Of a stretch of DNA of 64,000 bases, positions 43,457 through 53,290 are shown one piece after another. A program made the position numbers and the translations under genes. Source of the DNA: Photobacterium obscurum (GTDB lineage: Bacteria > Pseudomonadota > Gammaproteobacteria > Enterobacterales > Vibrionaceae); assembly GCF_026191635.1 (NCBI RefSeq), contig NZ_JAKRRW010000003.1, positions 248,001 to 312,000 of the forward strand, in the 5' to 3' direction. Every line of letters begins with the position of its first letter. The first letter of the stretch is position 1. Below the pieces are notes generated by a model. The model was not told the origin of the DNA and ran no database searches. It saw nothing but the letters and a program-made list of their open reading frames with translations.

Positions 43457-44570
43457 ACTTAAGTACTTGTCGGAATAACACTATTCCAACGCCAAAGATA
43501 AAACCAGCAAGGGTGCCGAATAATATGATTAGCGAGCGTTTTGGGCTGTCTCTGTAATAAGGTATCTCTATATTTTCTAAGTACCGATATACATCAAAGG
43601 AAATATCATTTTGTAAGTTGTTTCTGTTTAGTAGTGCTAACTTAGCATTTAAATCACCTAATTCAGGCTCTAAAATACTCAGTTCATCGAAATCATTTAG
43701 TACATTGCTTTTTGCATTTAATGCTTTTAATCCTAAGCTGACTGAAAAGAACTCATTATTATTCAAATTTTGAAGTGGTTCTTGAATACCCGCTTCTTTG
43801 GCAATTCTTAAGGCAAGTTTTGTTTTCTTTCTTTCAATCTCAAGCGTGTTTTTTGCTTTTGACTCAATAATAAATAGTTTATTTTCAAGTTCACTCTGTT
43901 TCGCGTCTATTGTTGCTTTGATCCCGGAAAGTAACTCGTCATGAACAATATTTGAAACAAAATTAACGTAGTCATTTAGCATTTCATAACTACTGTTTCT
44001 GGTATGGCTTTGCATCGTAATGATGAAAACACTTGGATTTTTATCTCTTTTATTTGCCGGCTTTGCCGTTAATTTTGAGTACCAGTTTGAGAGTGCTTTA
44101 TCTGTATCTTGCTCTGAAATATTGTTAGCAGAGAGATATTGATTGAATTGCGGGCTGTTAAGAAGAAATCTTTTTTTGTTCGAGGTTGAGTTAAAAGCGA
44201 GAATGAATTGCTCAAACATTGCCTCATTGCCAATCAGATCTAACATATCATTATTCTGAATGATTTTTTCTTCTTCTTGTATTTCAAATGCGGGCTGAAA
44301 CTTTCTGACTTGGTATGATAATTCTGAATAGTCTTGAATTTGAGGCTTTACAACTTTAGCGGTAGCTGACCACCATTCTTGAGCTAGCATTACATATGCA
44401 ATTGACACTAGCATCAGTGCTATTGTGCAGGCAATGATAATTGCTTTGTTTTTGAAAAGCGCAGCCACAAGTTCTTTTATACTAAGGTCGTCATTATTAA
44501 CAACTAGTTTTTCTCGCTGTGGCTGATGAGTTTGTTGGTTCGCAGTGGTTGAATTTTGATGGTTGCTCAC
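43455..44570 (-). CDS. wzz: Wzz-type chain-length determinant
   Basis: 371 aa inner-membrane polysaccharide co-polymerase: first membrane helix at about 40-62 (AIIIACTIALMLVSIAYVML), a periplasmic coiled-coil-rich region (about 65-335), and a second helix at about 343-365 in PKRSLIILFGTLAGFIFGVG. The Pro-rich RDSPKRS entry is characteristic. No kinase domain, unlike Wzc, so it belongs to the O-antigen (PCP1) class and sets the modal length of the Wzy product. Converges with the operon it probably serves. Confidence 0.9.
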   Translation of the reverse strand: MSNHQNSTTANQQTHQPQREKLVVNNDDLSIKELVAALFKNKAIIIACTIALMLVSIAYVMLAQEWWSATAKVVKPQIQDYSELSYQVRKFQPAFEIQEEEKIIQNNDMLDLIGNEAMFEQFILAFNSTSNKKRFLLNSPQFNQYLSANNISEQDTDKALSNWYSKLTAKPANKRDKNPSVFIITMQSHTRNSSYEMLNDYVNFVSNIVHDELLSGIKATIDAKQSELENKLFIIESKAKNTLEIERKKTKLALRIAKEAGIQEPLQNLNNNEFFSVSLGLKALNAKSNVLNDFDELSILEPELGDLNAKLALLNRNNLQNDISFDVYRYLENIEIPYYRDSPKRSLIILFGTLAGFIFGVGIVLFRQVLK

Positions 44571-44731
44571 ACTTTTTATTCCAGTAAAAGTAATGGGACT
44601 TTAACACAAGAGGATAGTATATCATCGCCGTGATTATGATTCATACGGATTTTGAGAGTGTTCGTAGTTATCCTACATATAGATTAAATGATGTAGTTGT
44701 GACTAATCACTCTCTTTTATGTTGAGTTGTA

Positions 44732-45790
44732 TTATGCTTTTTGAGAATTTAGCTTTCTATTAATAAATGCACTAATCTTCCATACGTTTGATAGAAACGT
44801 CAAATATATGAAGAAGCAGATTATAAACAACCAAAACATTAGATATTCAGGGATTTCAATGAATTCGCCATAAATCCCAAAAGCCGCAAAAGCGGTTGCG
44901 ATGGAGCATATTGCTATTAGAGTTTGAACTGAGTTAAAGCCCATGCGCTGAAAAATATGATGTAAATGTTCACGGTCAGGCTTGAAAGGAGAGTCTCCTC
45001 GCCGAACTCGACGGATCATAATTGCAGCCATATCCATTAGGGGTACAGCAATTAGCCATAGAGCAGTGACTGGTCTTAATGGCGGGATAATACCATCTTG
45101 AGTGGCAACCAGTAACATCCAAATTACCGTAAAACCAATTAGCATGCTGCCTGCATCGCCCATAAATACTTTCCGTCTGCGTCCGAACGCTCCTAGATTG
45201 AGAAGGATGTATGGAATGATGGCGAAAATTATGACAAAGCAGAGGTAGGCTAAGTTTGGCTGGTTATCAAATGTGAGGATGATTCCAAGCCCTCCAAATG
45301 TAACAATCGACAATCCCCCCAATAGGCCGTCAATTCCATCAACCATGTTGAACGCATTAATTGCCCCGATAACTGCGAGTACTGTAACTAGGTATCCGAA
45401 TAACCCTAGGTCAATTTTGCCAAAGCCAATCATGTTGCCTAAGTTATGTAACTCTAAGCCGGCAAAATAGATCATACAAATTGATAGCGCTCCCTGCAGC
45501 AGCATTCTGAGCTTGAAGCTGACATCATATTTGTCATCTAATGCGCCGACGATTGTAAGGGTGCTGATACAAAAAATGTACAATCCCGAGTCATCAAAGA
45601 TTTGCGGGTTATAATAGAGAAACTGTGCAAGAGTAATGCAAATTGCGATTCCACCAACAAGGGGGATTGAGCCATTATGATGCTTACGCGCATTCGGTTG
45701 ATCCACCAAACCGACTTTTTTTGCAAACTTCCTGAGTAAGAACAAAGCAGTAAGAGAAGAGAAAAATACAAAGAAAAAATCAGCAAACAT
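44732..45790 (-). CDS. wecA: Undecaprenyl-phosphate GlcNAc-1-phosphate transferase
   Basis: Polytopic transferase that starts lipid-linked O-antigen or ECA synthesis by moving GlcNAc-1-P onto undecaprenyl phosphate. About 11 membrane segments. Motifs: VGALDDKYDVSFKLR (Mg-binding DD), NAFNMVDGIDGLLGG, GRRRKVFMGDAGSM and the HIHH-type REHLHHIFQRMGF. 352 aa from ATG 45790; a TTG one codon upstream is ignored. Lies 161 bp upstream of wzz on the same strand. Provides the initiating enzyme the second operon lacks. Confidence 0.94.
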   Translation of the reverse strand: MFADFFFVFFSSLTALFLLRKFAKKVGLVDQPNARKHHNGSIPLVGGIAICITLAQFLYYNPQIFDDSGLYIFCISTLTIVGALDDKYDVSFKLRMLLQGALSICMIYFAGLELHNLGNMIGFGKIDLGLFGYLVTVLAVIGAINAFNMVDGIDGLLGGLSIVTFGGLGIILTFDNQPNLAYLCFVIIFAIIPYILLNLGAFGRRRKVFMGDAGSMLIGFTVIWMLLVATQDGIIPPLRPVTALWLIAVPLMDMAAIMIRRVRRGDSPFKPDREHLHHIFQRMGFNSVQTLIAICSIATAFAAFGIYGEFIEIPEYLMFWLFIICFFIYLTFLSNVWKISAFINRKLNSQKA

Positions 45791-46078
45791 CAAAATTACA
45801 TCAAAAGTTGGATTTATCCCGAAACTATATCAAATTTCGACATACCACTAAAGCCTCAAGTTGTTACAGAAAGATTGAAGTTTGTTACCGAACGTTCACT
45901 TACTATTGTTTTCACTCTCAAATTCGTTTATGCGCAACGGTTTATATTTCTTGATTATGCAGGGTGGGGCGGATATTTTTTTTCGTGATGTCACTCTAGC
46001 AATATTACGACGAGCCTTAATCTTCTACGTTCCTTTGTCATCATCTTATTGATTGTTCAATCTAGGTGGAGCGCGAGC

Positions 46079-47458
46079 GTGCAAATTATACATCACGGTG
46101 CGCGTACTGGTGTGACAGGTTCTTGTCACGAGGTACGGATCAGTACTTATGGTTTACTGGTTGACTGTGGTCTCTTTCAAGGAGAGGAGGCCGGGCGGAC
46201 ACTCAACATTGAGTTTCCGATAGAGCATATTAAAGCGTTATTGTTGACGCACTGCCACATTGACCATGTAGGCCGACTTCCTTGGTTGTTGGCTGCGGGC
46301 TTTCGTGGTCCAATTTATGCGACCGAGGCTACGTCTGCATTATTGCCGCTGATGCTAGAAGATGGCCTGAAAATTCATCTTGGTCTGGATAAATCACAAT
46401 GCGAACAATTTACTCGCCTGGTGAAATTGCTACTGAAACCTATCCCTTTTGACTGCCGTGCACAGCTGGTTTTGCCTGACGGTGGGCTGGTGAGTATTTG
46501 TTTTCGCCCTGCTGGCCATATTTTGGGTTCAGCTTACATTGAGCTTGTGCTTCCTGACGGAGAAAACGTTATTTTTTCAGGGGACCTGGGGCCCTATAGC
46601 ACACCATTGCTGGTTGACCCACAGTCACCGAAACAGGTTGGTACGTTGGTTATAGAAAGCACCTACGGTGGTAAGTACCACCAACCTATTGACTACCGTG
46701 AGCAGCAGCTAGCCGAGATTATTGAGCGCTCGATGAACGATGGTGGGGCTATTTTGCTCCCGGCGTTTAGTGTTGGGCGTACTCAGGAATTGCTGTTTGA
46801 TATTGAGAATATCATTTCCCGTACTCTGCCTTTGAAATCACGAAAAGAAGATGCAGCAACAAATTGGCACCAGTTGCCGGTGATTTTGGACTCCCCCTTA
46901 GCGATTGGAATCACCGAGCAATATATTACTTTTCAGCGCCTGTGGGCTAAGGAAGCCAAACAGCGACTGTTAAGCGGTCGCCACCCGTTGTCCTTTAAGC
47001 AATGTATTACCGTCAACCAGCACTCTGACCACTTAGCTATCGTCAATCGTATGAAAGTCACGGGTGAGCCAGCAATCATTGTCGCGGCCAGCGGCATGTG
47101 TGAGGGGGGGCGGATTATGAACTACCTGGAAGCATTGTTACCGGATTCCAGAACGGATGTGATTTTGGTGGGTTATCAGGCTAAGGGTACTTTAGGCCGG
47201 AGCTTACAGAGCCAACCGGATTCAGTTGAAATCCAAAACAAAAATATCAAAGTGAATGCCACTGTTCATACTATGTCGGGCTATTCAGCACATGCCGATC
47301 AATTCGATTTGGTGAAGTTTGTCGCTGGCATCGAGCAAGGTCCACAGCAAATTCGTATAGTCCATGGTGATTTGTCTTCGCAACGAGCATTGGCGAAAAA
47401 GTTGGCAGCGGTAAAGCCTGGTTGTGAGGTTATCATTGCTGCCGAAGAGGGAAGTTGA
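46079..47458 (+). CDS. MBL-fold beta-CASP protein (RNA-processing exonuclease-like)
   Basis: 459 aa. Metallo-beta-lactamase core with LLLTHCHIDHVGRLPWLL (HxHxDH), PAGHILGSA and FSGDLGPY, then a beta-CASP domain with ESTYGGKYH, LLPAFSVGRTQELL, IIVAASGMCEGGRI, and the C-terminal His in MSGYSAHADQ. This is the arrangement of CPSF73/YsH1-type metallo-exonucleases found in bacteria. Substrate unknown, probably RNA. GTG 46079 is chosen: GGTGGAG precedes it and QIIHHGARTGVTGSCHEV is the family start; an upstream TTG (46049) is less likely. Why it sits between two polysaccharide clusters is not clear. Confidence 0.88.
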   Translation: MQIIHHGARTGVTGSCHEVRISTYGLLVDCGLFQGEEAGRTLNIEFPIEHIKALLLTHCHIDHVGRLPWLLAAGFRGPIYATEATSALLPLMLEDGLKIHLGLDKSQCEQFTRLVKLLLKPIPFDCRAQLVLPDGGLVSICFRPAGHILGSAYIELVLPDGENVIFSGDLGPYSTPLLVDPQSPKQVGTLVIESTYGGKYHQPIDYREQQLAEIIERSMNDGGAILLPAFSVGRTQELLFDIENIISRTLPLKSRKEDAATNWHQLPVILDSPLAIGITEQYITFQRLWAKEAKQRLLSGRHPLSFKQCITVNQHSDHLAIVNRMKVTGEPAIIVAASGMCEGGRIMNYLEALLPDSRTDVILVGYQAKGTLGRSLQSQPDSVEIQNKNIKVNATVHTMSGYSAHADQFDLVKFVAGIEQGPQQIRIVHGDLSSQRALAKKLAAVKPGCEVIIAAEEGS

Positions 47459-47670
47459 CCAAATATTATTGGATGCTTGATGCGAATCAATAATAAATGA
47501 TGCTTATTTGGCTGTTAAGCTACTCTACTGTAGTGATCTAAGGTAGTATTTTGTCAGTTTTGTACAGTGCTGGATAGGGGGATGTTCTGGCTTATTAAGA
47601 ACTAATCTGAAATTGATTAGACTTTCTTTGTTACCCTGGCACTGGTTGTTGAATAGTTTGAGGTAGAGTA
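47459..47670 (+). other. Intergenic region upstream of the second ugd
   Basis: 212 bp with a CTAATC/GATTAG inverted repeat (47602-47620), followed by ACTTTCTTTG, which is a weak terminator at best. No ORF. Confidence 0.4.
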
Positions 47671-48837
47671 ATGAAAATTACTGTTGCAGGAACAGGATAT
47701 GTAGGCCTTTCTAATGCTGTGCTTTTGGCTCAGCATAATGAAGTGATTGCGCTAGATATTGTTGAAGAGAAAGTAAATCTAATCAATCAGCGTATTTCTC
47801 CTATCGAAGATAAAGAGATCACCGAGTACCTGACAAATCATACGCTAAACCTATCTGCAACGATTGATAAACAATGTGCCTATGAAGGCGCTGAGTTTGT
47901 GATCATTGCAACGCCGACAGATTATGATCCGGTGACGAACTATTTTAATACCTCGTCGGTAGAAGCTGTGATTAAAGATGTGATGGCCATTAATCCTGAT
48001 GCGGTAATGGTTATTAAATCGACGGTTCCTGTTGGTTACACTCAGCGTGTTAGGGATGAGTTGGGTTGTGATAACCTTATCTTCTCACCAGAGTTTTTGC
48101 GTGAGGGGCGTGCACTGTTCGATAATTTGCACCCTTCCCGTATTATTGTGGGCGAGCGTTCTGAACGTGCCCAGCAGTTTGCCGAGTTATTGGTACAAGG
48201 TGCGATCAAAGAAGATATTGCTGTTTTGTTCACTGATTCAACAGAAGCTGAAGCGGTGAAGCTATTCTCTAATACCTACCTAGCGATGCGCGTTGCTTAC
48301 TTTAACGAGCTGGATTCTTATGCGGAAACGCATGGTCTAGATAGCCGCCAAATCATTGAAGGCGTTGGTCTAGATCCTCGTATTGGTTCCCACTATAACA
48401 ACCCGTCATTCGGTTATGGTGGCTACTGCTTGCCTAAAGATACCAAGCAGCTCCGTGCCAACTATGAGCAGGTACCGAACTGTCTTATCAGCGCGATTGT
48501 TGATGCGAACCGTACCCGTAAAGACTTTGTGGCAGACTCAATTATCAGCCAGCAGCCGAAAGTGGTGGGAATTTATCGCCTTATCATGAAGAGCGGTTCT
48601 GATAATTTCCGCGCCTCTTCAATTCAGGGCATCATGAAGCGTATCAAGGCCAAAGGCATTGAAGTGGTTGTATATGAGCCTGTACTCAAGGAATCTGAAT
48701 TCTTTAATTCGAAAGTGATTACGGATCTCGAGCAGTTCAAGCAGATGTCTGATGTGATAGTTTCCAACCGTATGGCGGTAGAGCTGGAAGACGTAGCAGA
48801 CAAAGTTTACACCCGCGATTTGTTTGGCGCGGATTGA
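47671..48837 (+). CDS. ugd: UDP-glucose 6-dehydrogenase (second copy)
   Basis: 388 aa, same length as the first copy at 18.3 kb, with the same [19 protein letters not shown] start, [17 protein letters not shown], and catalytic Cys in [16 protein letters not shown]. The DNA differs at many third positions, so the pair is an old or diverging duplication, not a recent copy. Makes UDP-GlcA. AGGTAGAG precedes the ATG. Stands alone here, before the small GfcA-like gene. Confidence 0.95.
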   Translation: MKITVAGTGYVGLSNAVLLAQHNEVIALDIVEEKVNLINQRISPIEDKEITEYLTNHTLNLSATIDKQCAYEGAEFVIIATPTDYDPVTNYFNTSSVEAVIKDVMAINPDAVMVIKSTVPVGYTQRVRDELGCDNLIFSPEFLREGRALFDNLHPSRIIVGERSERAQQFAELLVQGAIKEDIAVLFTDSTEAEAVKLFSNTYLAMRVAYFNELDSYAETHGLDSRQIIEGVGLDPRIGSHYNNPSFGYGGYCLPKDTKQLRANYEQVPNCLISAIVDANRTRKDFVADSIISQQPKVVGIYRLIMKSGSDNFRASSIQGIMKRIKAKGIEVVVYEPVLKESEFFNSKVITDLEQFKQMSDVIVSNRMAVELEDVADKVYTRDLFGAD

Positions 48838-48843
48838 TCAAAA

Positions 48844-48895
48844 GCCGGTATTAGGTTCTAGGAAGAACTGATCCTAGGGAAAAGCAAAAGCTCGA
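48844..48895 (+). repeat. Dispersed intergenic repeat, copy a (downstream of ugd)
   Basis: Begins CGGTATTAGGTTCTAGGAAG, continues with ATCCTAGGGAAAAGC and ends AAAAGCTCGACTA. Copy b at 49488 keeps CGGTATTAGG, GGAAGAAC, TTAGG and AGAGCTTGAC in the same order. Related copies lie after fabB and truA, all in the same orientation downstream of genes. Confidence 0.6.
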
Positions 48896-48950
48896 CTATT
48901 TCTTGGTGCTTTTGAATTTTACTTGCAGTGCCCAGTGCCTGTTTATTTCC

Positions 48951-48982
48951 CGAGTAACGAGCACCTTTCGTCTCGTTACTCG
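48951..48982 (+). terminator. Perfect 11-bp inverted repeat between ugd and the GfcA-like gene
   Basis: CGAGTAACGAG / CTCGTTACTCG with a 10-nt loop. Followed by CTTCTCTCTCATTC, pyrimidine-rich but not a U-run, so termination strength is uncertain. The pyrimidine stretch itself is roughly 7-bp periodic. Confidence 0.5.
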
Positions 48983-49105
48983 CTTCTCTCTCATTCTTAT
49001 TTCTAATACTCTACACTTCACTCCTCAGATCTCGACTCAAGGTGCGAGAACCTCTCCTATACTTACTTTCATATCAATAAGCTCGCTTGTGGTTCGGGGA
49101 ATGAT

Positions 49106-49444
49106 ATGAACAAAACAACAATTGCACTTTTTTGTGCCGGGATGATGAGTATGTCGGCCTGTGCTGCTGATGGTGCCGCCGTGCAGTCCGGAACGAGAAC
49201 ATCGACCAACCCTCCAGTTAATTCACAGTCGACATCTTCTGTACATACTGCTTCACACGCTGCGGAAGAAGCGAGTAAGAAAGGGACCGCTGCAGGTATC
49301 GATACGGCCATGGCTGCTTCGGCTGGTGGCTTAACTGCAACGGTATTGGCTGTCGGTGTTGCAGCTATCGTTATCGGGGTTGCGGTATCAGATACCGGAG
49401 GTGGGGACGATCCAGCACCACCGGTAACGGTTCAGGCGGAATAG
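49106..49444 (+). CDS. Small alanine/glycine-rich exported protein, GfcA (YmcE)-like
   Basis: 112 aa. Signal peptide MNKTTIALFCAGMMSMSAC with an acceptable lipobox (MSAC). Then a Ser/Thr-rich segment, a hydrophobic Gly/Ala/Val stretch at about 74-95 (LTATVLAVGVAAIVIGVAVS), and an acidic DTGGGDDPAPP tail. The plan of signal peptide, Thr/Ser-rich linker, GlyAlaVal helix and short polar tail is that of E. coli GfcA, the first product of the group 4 capsule operon, and of small proteins near Vibrio capsule genes. Function unknown. Lies 268 bp after ugd. Confidence 0.6.
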   Translation: MNKTTIALFCAGMMSMSACAADGAAVQSGTRTSTNPPVNSQSTSSVHTASHAAEEASKKGTAAGIDTAMAASAGGLTATVLAVGVAAIVIGVAVSDTGGGDDPAPPVTVQAE

Positions 49445-49454
49445 GGAAGAGCCG

Positions 49455-49540
49455 GTGCGGGTTACTAGATCCTAGTTCCCAGGAAAAGTCGGTATTAGGC
49501 CTTTGGAAGAACAGGCCTTAGGAAGAGCAAGAGCTTGACC
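49455..49540 (+). repeat. Dispersed intergenic repeat, copy b (downstream of the GfcA-like gene)
   Basis: Contains GTTACTAGATCCTAGTTCCC, an imperfect palindrome, then CGGTATTAGGCCTTTGGAAG, ACAGGCCTTAGGAAGAGC and AAGAGCTTGACCTAG. Close in order and sequence to copy a at 48844, so the two flank the small lipoprotein gene. Confidence 0.6.
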
Positions 49541-49586
49541 TAGCTTCAAGGTTCAGAGAATCAGTCTTGCAGGACCAAGGACCCCA

Positions 49587-49618
49587 ACAAAAAAGCGAAA
49601 GGCTTACACCTCTCGCTT
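49587..49618 (-). terminator. Terminator of mnmC
   Basis: Read on the minus strand: AAGCGAGAGG / CCTTTCGCTT stem (one mismatch) followed by TTTTTTG. Lies about 40 bp past the mnmC stop. Confidence 0.8.
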
Positions 49619-49658
49619 CTCGTTCTTATCTTGGTCTTAATTTCTAAGAGCTAGGATC

Positions 49659-51683
49659 TTAAAGCTGTTTGCCTTTAACTAACCGACGTACCCACATCCG
49701 TCCTGGATGCAGGGCATTTAGGACATCGTTAGGAAGCGGTAGAGGATCGCCGCAGATCTGTGATGCCAGCAATTCGCCTAAAAGAGGGGCAGAACTTAGG
49801 CCGCGAGACCCCAGCCCAATCATAGAGTACAAGTTCGGGTAAACCGGTACACTTTTGGCAGTGTCTTGGTTATCACGCAGATCTGCATACTGTTCAACTA
49901 ATTGGCCGTAGATACAAACGTCACCGACAAATGGCAGGTGATCACGGCTGGCACAGCGGACGCCGACACGAGCCTGGTTGCCTGACACATCAATCTCAGC
50001 TGGCCAGTCAGTATCAGGCAGGCAGTTAACCAAGCGTTGTTTGTTGTCGGTTTGTTCTGCGTCGCTGAAGGTTAAATCAGTATTATTTCGTCCGTAGCTA
50101 GCTCCGATGCAGTGGCTCTGTGTTTGTTGGTTAACCGGGGTCAGATAACCGTCATAGCACAGTACGGTTTTAAGTGCCGATAGTGATTTGTTGGTTGGAA
50201 TATGGCTCACCTGTCCGCGCACCGGAGAGGCCGGGATGGCTTTGGTCTGCTCGAATTCTGCAAAACGGTGGCCATTGGCCACAATCACGTTAGAGTGTTG
50301 GTATTTGTTTTCGTGAGAATCAGTCAGAGTCCAGCCAGACGTTTCAGCCTGTTGCTCTAGCTGACAAATCTCGGTGTCAGTTTTTAACGACAGGTGGCCG
50401 CTTTCCTGGGCAAGCTGAACCAATACGCGGGTTAGCTCTTGTGGGCACAGCCAGCCGCCGAGCGGGTAATTGACACTCGTGTGGCCAGAGGGAACACCCG
50501 TAATCTGCTCGGTTTGTGTTGTATCAAGGCTTCTGATCAAGGCTTCAGGGAAGCCACCGGACATCATTTTGTCCAGTTTGGTCTTGGCATTGTTATCCCA
50601 GGCCAATTGAGTAACACCACACCAATCATGAGCGAAAGTTTTCTTATTAGCAGCCTGCTCGACGAACTGGCGAGCATAGAGAAAAGCTGGGGCAAAGAAA
50701 CGGGAGAGCGCATCGTTCGAGCCATTGAGCAATGGGTATACCGCACCCTGACGGTTACCTGAAGCACCCTCTGCCAGCAACGTATCGGCACAGTACAACG
50801 TGACATCGATACCACGGCGAACGAGTGACAGGGCTGCAGTTGCCGAGCCGACGCCACCACCGATGATCGCAACATCTTGTGGGCTTTCTGCGCTCGTACG
50901 TTTATACCATGGCTTGAAGTTGGCTTTGTGTTGTCGCTTGGTGACAGAGCCAGCCAGCATGTCCCGTTTGGTACCGAAGCCTTTCACTTTAGCCATTTCA
51001 AACCCGGCTTCAATTAATCCGCGGCGTACGAATCCTGCCGCGGTAAATGTTGCTGTGGTACACCCAACCCGAGCCAGTTTTGCCATACCGTTGAACAGAT
51101 CCTGGTTCCACATTTCCGGGTTTTTGCTTGGCGCAAAGCCGTCAAGGAACCAGGCGTCCACAATACCGTCATCATTGGTCCATACTTGAGGCATACACTC
51201 TTTGATATCGCCAAACCACAAATCAAGGGTGATCATGCCATCTTCCAGCACGATGCGGTGACAATCCGCGACGGCTGATGGGTAATGGGCATGTAGCTGT
51301 TCGGCCAGCTCGGCGAGTTCAGGCCAAGATTGGTGGGCCTTGACCAAGTCGGCTTTGGTGACCGGGAACTTTTCAAAACTGATGAAATGTAGTTCTTTGG
51401 CCTGTGCATCGGGATTAGCCTGGCGGAAGGCTTTGAACCATTGCCACACGGCCAGAAAGTTCAGGCCGGTACCGAATCCGGTTTCGGCGACGACAAAGCG
51501 TCGACGGTCAAAGGTTTCCCAACGCTCGGGTAATCCGTTTTGTTTGAGAAAAACGTAGCGAGTTTCTTCTAAACCGTTGGCATTGGAGAAATAAACATCG
51601 TCAAAGTCATTGGATACCGGGGTACCGGACTCATTCCAGTCAAGAATGGCATTTTCAATGCGCTTGTTAGACAGGTCTGGCAA
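49659..51683 (-). CDS. mnmC: Bifunctional tRNA 5-methylaminomethyl-2-thiouridine biosynthesis protein MnmC
   Basis: Last two steps of mnm5s2U34 synthesis in tRNA. The N-terminal SAM-dependent methyltransferase half (about 1-245) has [19 protein letters not shown] and [17 protein letters not shown]. The C-terminal FAD oxidoreductase half (about 265-674) has [18 protein letters not shown] (dinucleotide loop), [15 protein letters not shown] and [13 protein letters not shown]. 674 aa, full length and fused as in enterobacteria. Divergent from fabB, the order typical of Vibrio. Confidence 0.96.
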   Translation of the reverse strand: MPDLSNKRIENAILDWNESGTPVSNDFDDVYFSNANGLEETRYVFLKQNGLPERWETFDRRRFVVAETGFGTGLNFLAVWQWFKAFRQANPDAQAKELHFISFEKFPVTKADLVKAHQSWPELAELAEQLHAHYPSAVADCHRIVLEDGMITLDLWFGDIKECMPQVWTNDDGIVDAWFLDGFAPSKNPEMWNQDLFNGMAKLARVGCTTATFTAAGFVRRGLIEAGFEMAKVKGFGTKRDMLAGSVTKRQHKANFKPWYKRTSAESPQDVAIIGGGVGSATAALSLVRRGIDVTLYCADTLLAEGASGNRQGAVYPLLNGSNDALSRFFAPAFLYARQFVEQAANKKTFAHDWCGVTQLAWDNNAKTKLDKMMSGGFPEALIRSLDTTQTEQITGVPSGHTSVNYPLGGWLCPQELTRVLVQLAQESGHLSLKTDTEICQLEQQAETSGWTLTDSHENKYQHSNVIVANGHRFAEFEQTKAIPASPVRGQVSHIPTNKSLSALKTVLCYDGYLTPVNQQTQSHCIGASYGRNNTDLTFSDAEQTDNKQRLVNCLPDTDWPAEIDVSGNQARVGVRCASRDHLPFVGDVCIYGQLVEQYADLRDNQDTAKSVPVYPNLYSMIGLGSRGLSSAPLLGELLASQICGDPLPLPNDVLNALHPGRMWVRRLVKGKQL

Positions 51684-51880
51684 AGGGGAAACCTCATGTA
51701 ATGGTGTAACAGGTTATCGTTATTGCTTGATTTTAGTTAGGTAACGTACCTTAACAGCAGTAATAACGATCAAATTAAGTGAAATTGACGGGGATTGTAC
51801 CTGATAGTAGGGAAAGCTGACCACTTTCCGTGAATAAACCCGTTATTATCATCATCGTTAAATGACAGTAGGAATTCATC

Positions 51881-53095
51881 ATGAAACGAGCCGTAATTAC
51901 AGGCATGGGTATCGTATCCAGCATCGGTAACAACGTTAAAGAAGTGCTGGAGTCTTTGAAAACGGGTAAATCCGGTATCAACTTCTCTGAACAGTTCGCA
52001 GAAATGAAGCTGCGAAGCAATGTTTGGGGCGACTTAAAGATGACCCCGTCTGAACATATCGATCGTAAAAAAATGCGTTTCATGGGCGATGCCGCAGCAT
52101 TTGCGTATTTGTCTATGGAGCAGGCAATTGAAGACGCAGGTCTTACTGAAGAACAGGTTTCTAATGACCGTACTGGCCTAGTGGCGGGTTCGGGTGGCGC
52201 ATCCTCGTACAACCAATGCGCGGCCGTAGATATTCTACGTGAGAAAGGCGTTAAGCGTGTTGGTCCATACATGGTCCCTCGTACGATGTCATCGACGGTA
52301 TCGGCATGTCTGGCGACACCATTTAAAATTCGTGGCGTGAACTACACCATGAGCTCTGCGTGTGCGACCTCTGCACACTGTATTGGCCACGCACTGGAGC
52401 TTATCCAGCTAGGCAAACAAGATGTTGTTTTTGCCGGTGGCGGTGAAGAGCTAGACTGGACTCTGACCATGATGTTCGATGCGATGGGCGCATTGTCGAC
52501 TAAGTACAATGACGATCCAACTAAGGCGTCACGTACTTATGATGCAGACCGTGACGGTTTCGTTATCTCTGGCGGCGGCGGTATGTTGGTTGTCGAAGAG
52601 TTGGAACACGCTCTGGCTCGTGGTGCGAAAATCTACGGTGAAATCGTAGGCTATGGTGCAACTTCTGACGGCTACGATATGGTAGCTCCTTCTGGTGAAG
52701 GCGCGGTACGTTGTATGAAGATGGCAATGCAGGATCTTGATACGCCGGTTGATTACATCAACACCCACGGTACATCTACCCCTGTTGGTGACGTGAAAGA
52801 GCTTGGTGCGATTCAGGAACTGTTTGGTGAAAACAGCCCAGCAATTTCTGCAACTAAGGCTATGACAGGTCACGCACTGGGTGCGGCAGGTGTTCACGAG
52901 GCAATTTACTCAACACTGATGCTAGACAATGGCTTTGTTGCGCCAAGCATCAATATTGAAAACCTTGATCCAGCTGCTGAAGGCTTGGACATTGTAACAG
53001 AAACCCGTGAGCAGGAGCTGAAGACGGTAATGTCGAATAGTTTCGGTTTCGGTGGTACGAACGCTACGCTAGTGATTAAGAAGTACGAAGGCTAA
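51881..53095 (+). CDS. fabB: Beta-ketoacyl-ACP synthase I
   Basis: Elongating condensing enzyme of fatty acid synthesis, required for unsaturated fatty acids. Catalytic triad: C161 in [12 protein letters not shown]296 in [11 protein letters not shown], and H331 in [12 protein letters not shown] with K326. C-terminal [13 protein letters not shown]. 404 aa, usual. AGTAGGAATTC precedes the ATG. In Vibrio cholerae the fabB 3' UTR is processed to the sRNA FarS; the downstream region here supports the same arrangement. Confidence 0.96.
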   Translation: MKRAVITGMGIVSSIGNNVKEVLESLKTGKSGINFSEQFAEMKLRSNVWGDLKMTPSEHIDRKKMRFMGDAAAFAYLSMEQAIEDAGLTEEQVSNDRTGLVAGSGGASSYNQCAAVDILREKGVKRVGPYMVPRTMSSTVSACLATPFKIRGVNYTMSSACATSAHCIGHALELIQLGKQDVVFAGGGEELDWTLTMMFDAMGALSTKYNDDPTKASRTYDADRDGFVISGGGGMLVVEELEHALARGAKIYGEIVGYGATSDGYDMVAPSGEGAVRCMKMAMQDLDTPVDYINTHGTSTPVGDVKELGAIQELFGENSPAISATKAMTGHALGAAGVHEAIYSTLMLDNGFVAPSINIENLDPAAEGLDIVTETREQELKTVMSNSFGFGGTNATLVIKKYEG

Positions 53096-53214
53096 GAATA
53101 CGGGGCCTGGTCCCGGGCCTCCTGTTTAAAGCTATGAGTAACAAGCGACGAGATTCAAGAGACTCGACACTCTTTTCTCGCGACTGGTAACTTCTTTTGT
53201 CTTTGTCCGGGAGC

Positions 53215-53290
53215 GGCACTGACTAAGTGGCTAATCTAAGATGACTTTTCGCAGAGACTTCGGCAGATTAGTTTATCTATAGCCAGTGCC
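53215..53290 (+). ncRNA. Structured element in the fabB 3' region
   Basis: GGCACTG (53215-53221) pairs with CAGTGCC (53284-53290), extended past one mismatch by CT/AG. Inside, CTAATCT (53231-53237) pairs with AGATTAG (53265-53271). This closed two-level fold sits directly upstream of the putative FarS segment and within the same fabB transcript. May influence RNase E cleavage or be part of an independent RNA. Confidence 0.4.

Noticed and set aside
51826..51842. AGCTGACCACTTTCCGT upstream of fabB as a FadR site
   Set aside because: Only the left half resembles the FadR consensus; the right half does not, so the match is too weak to list.
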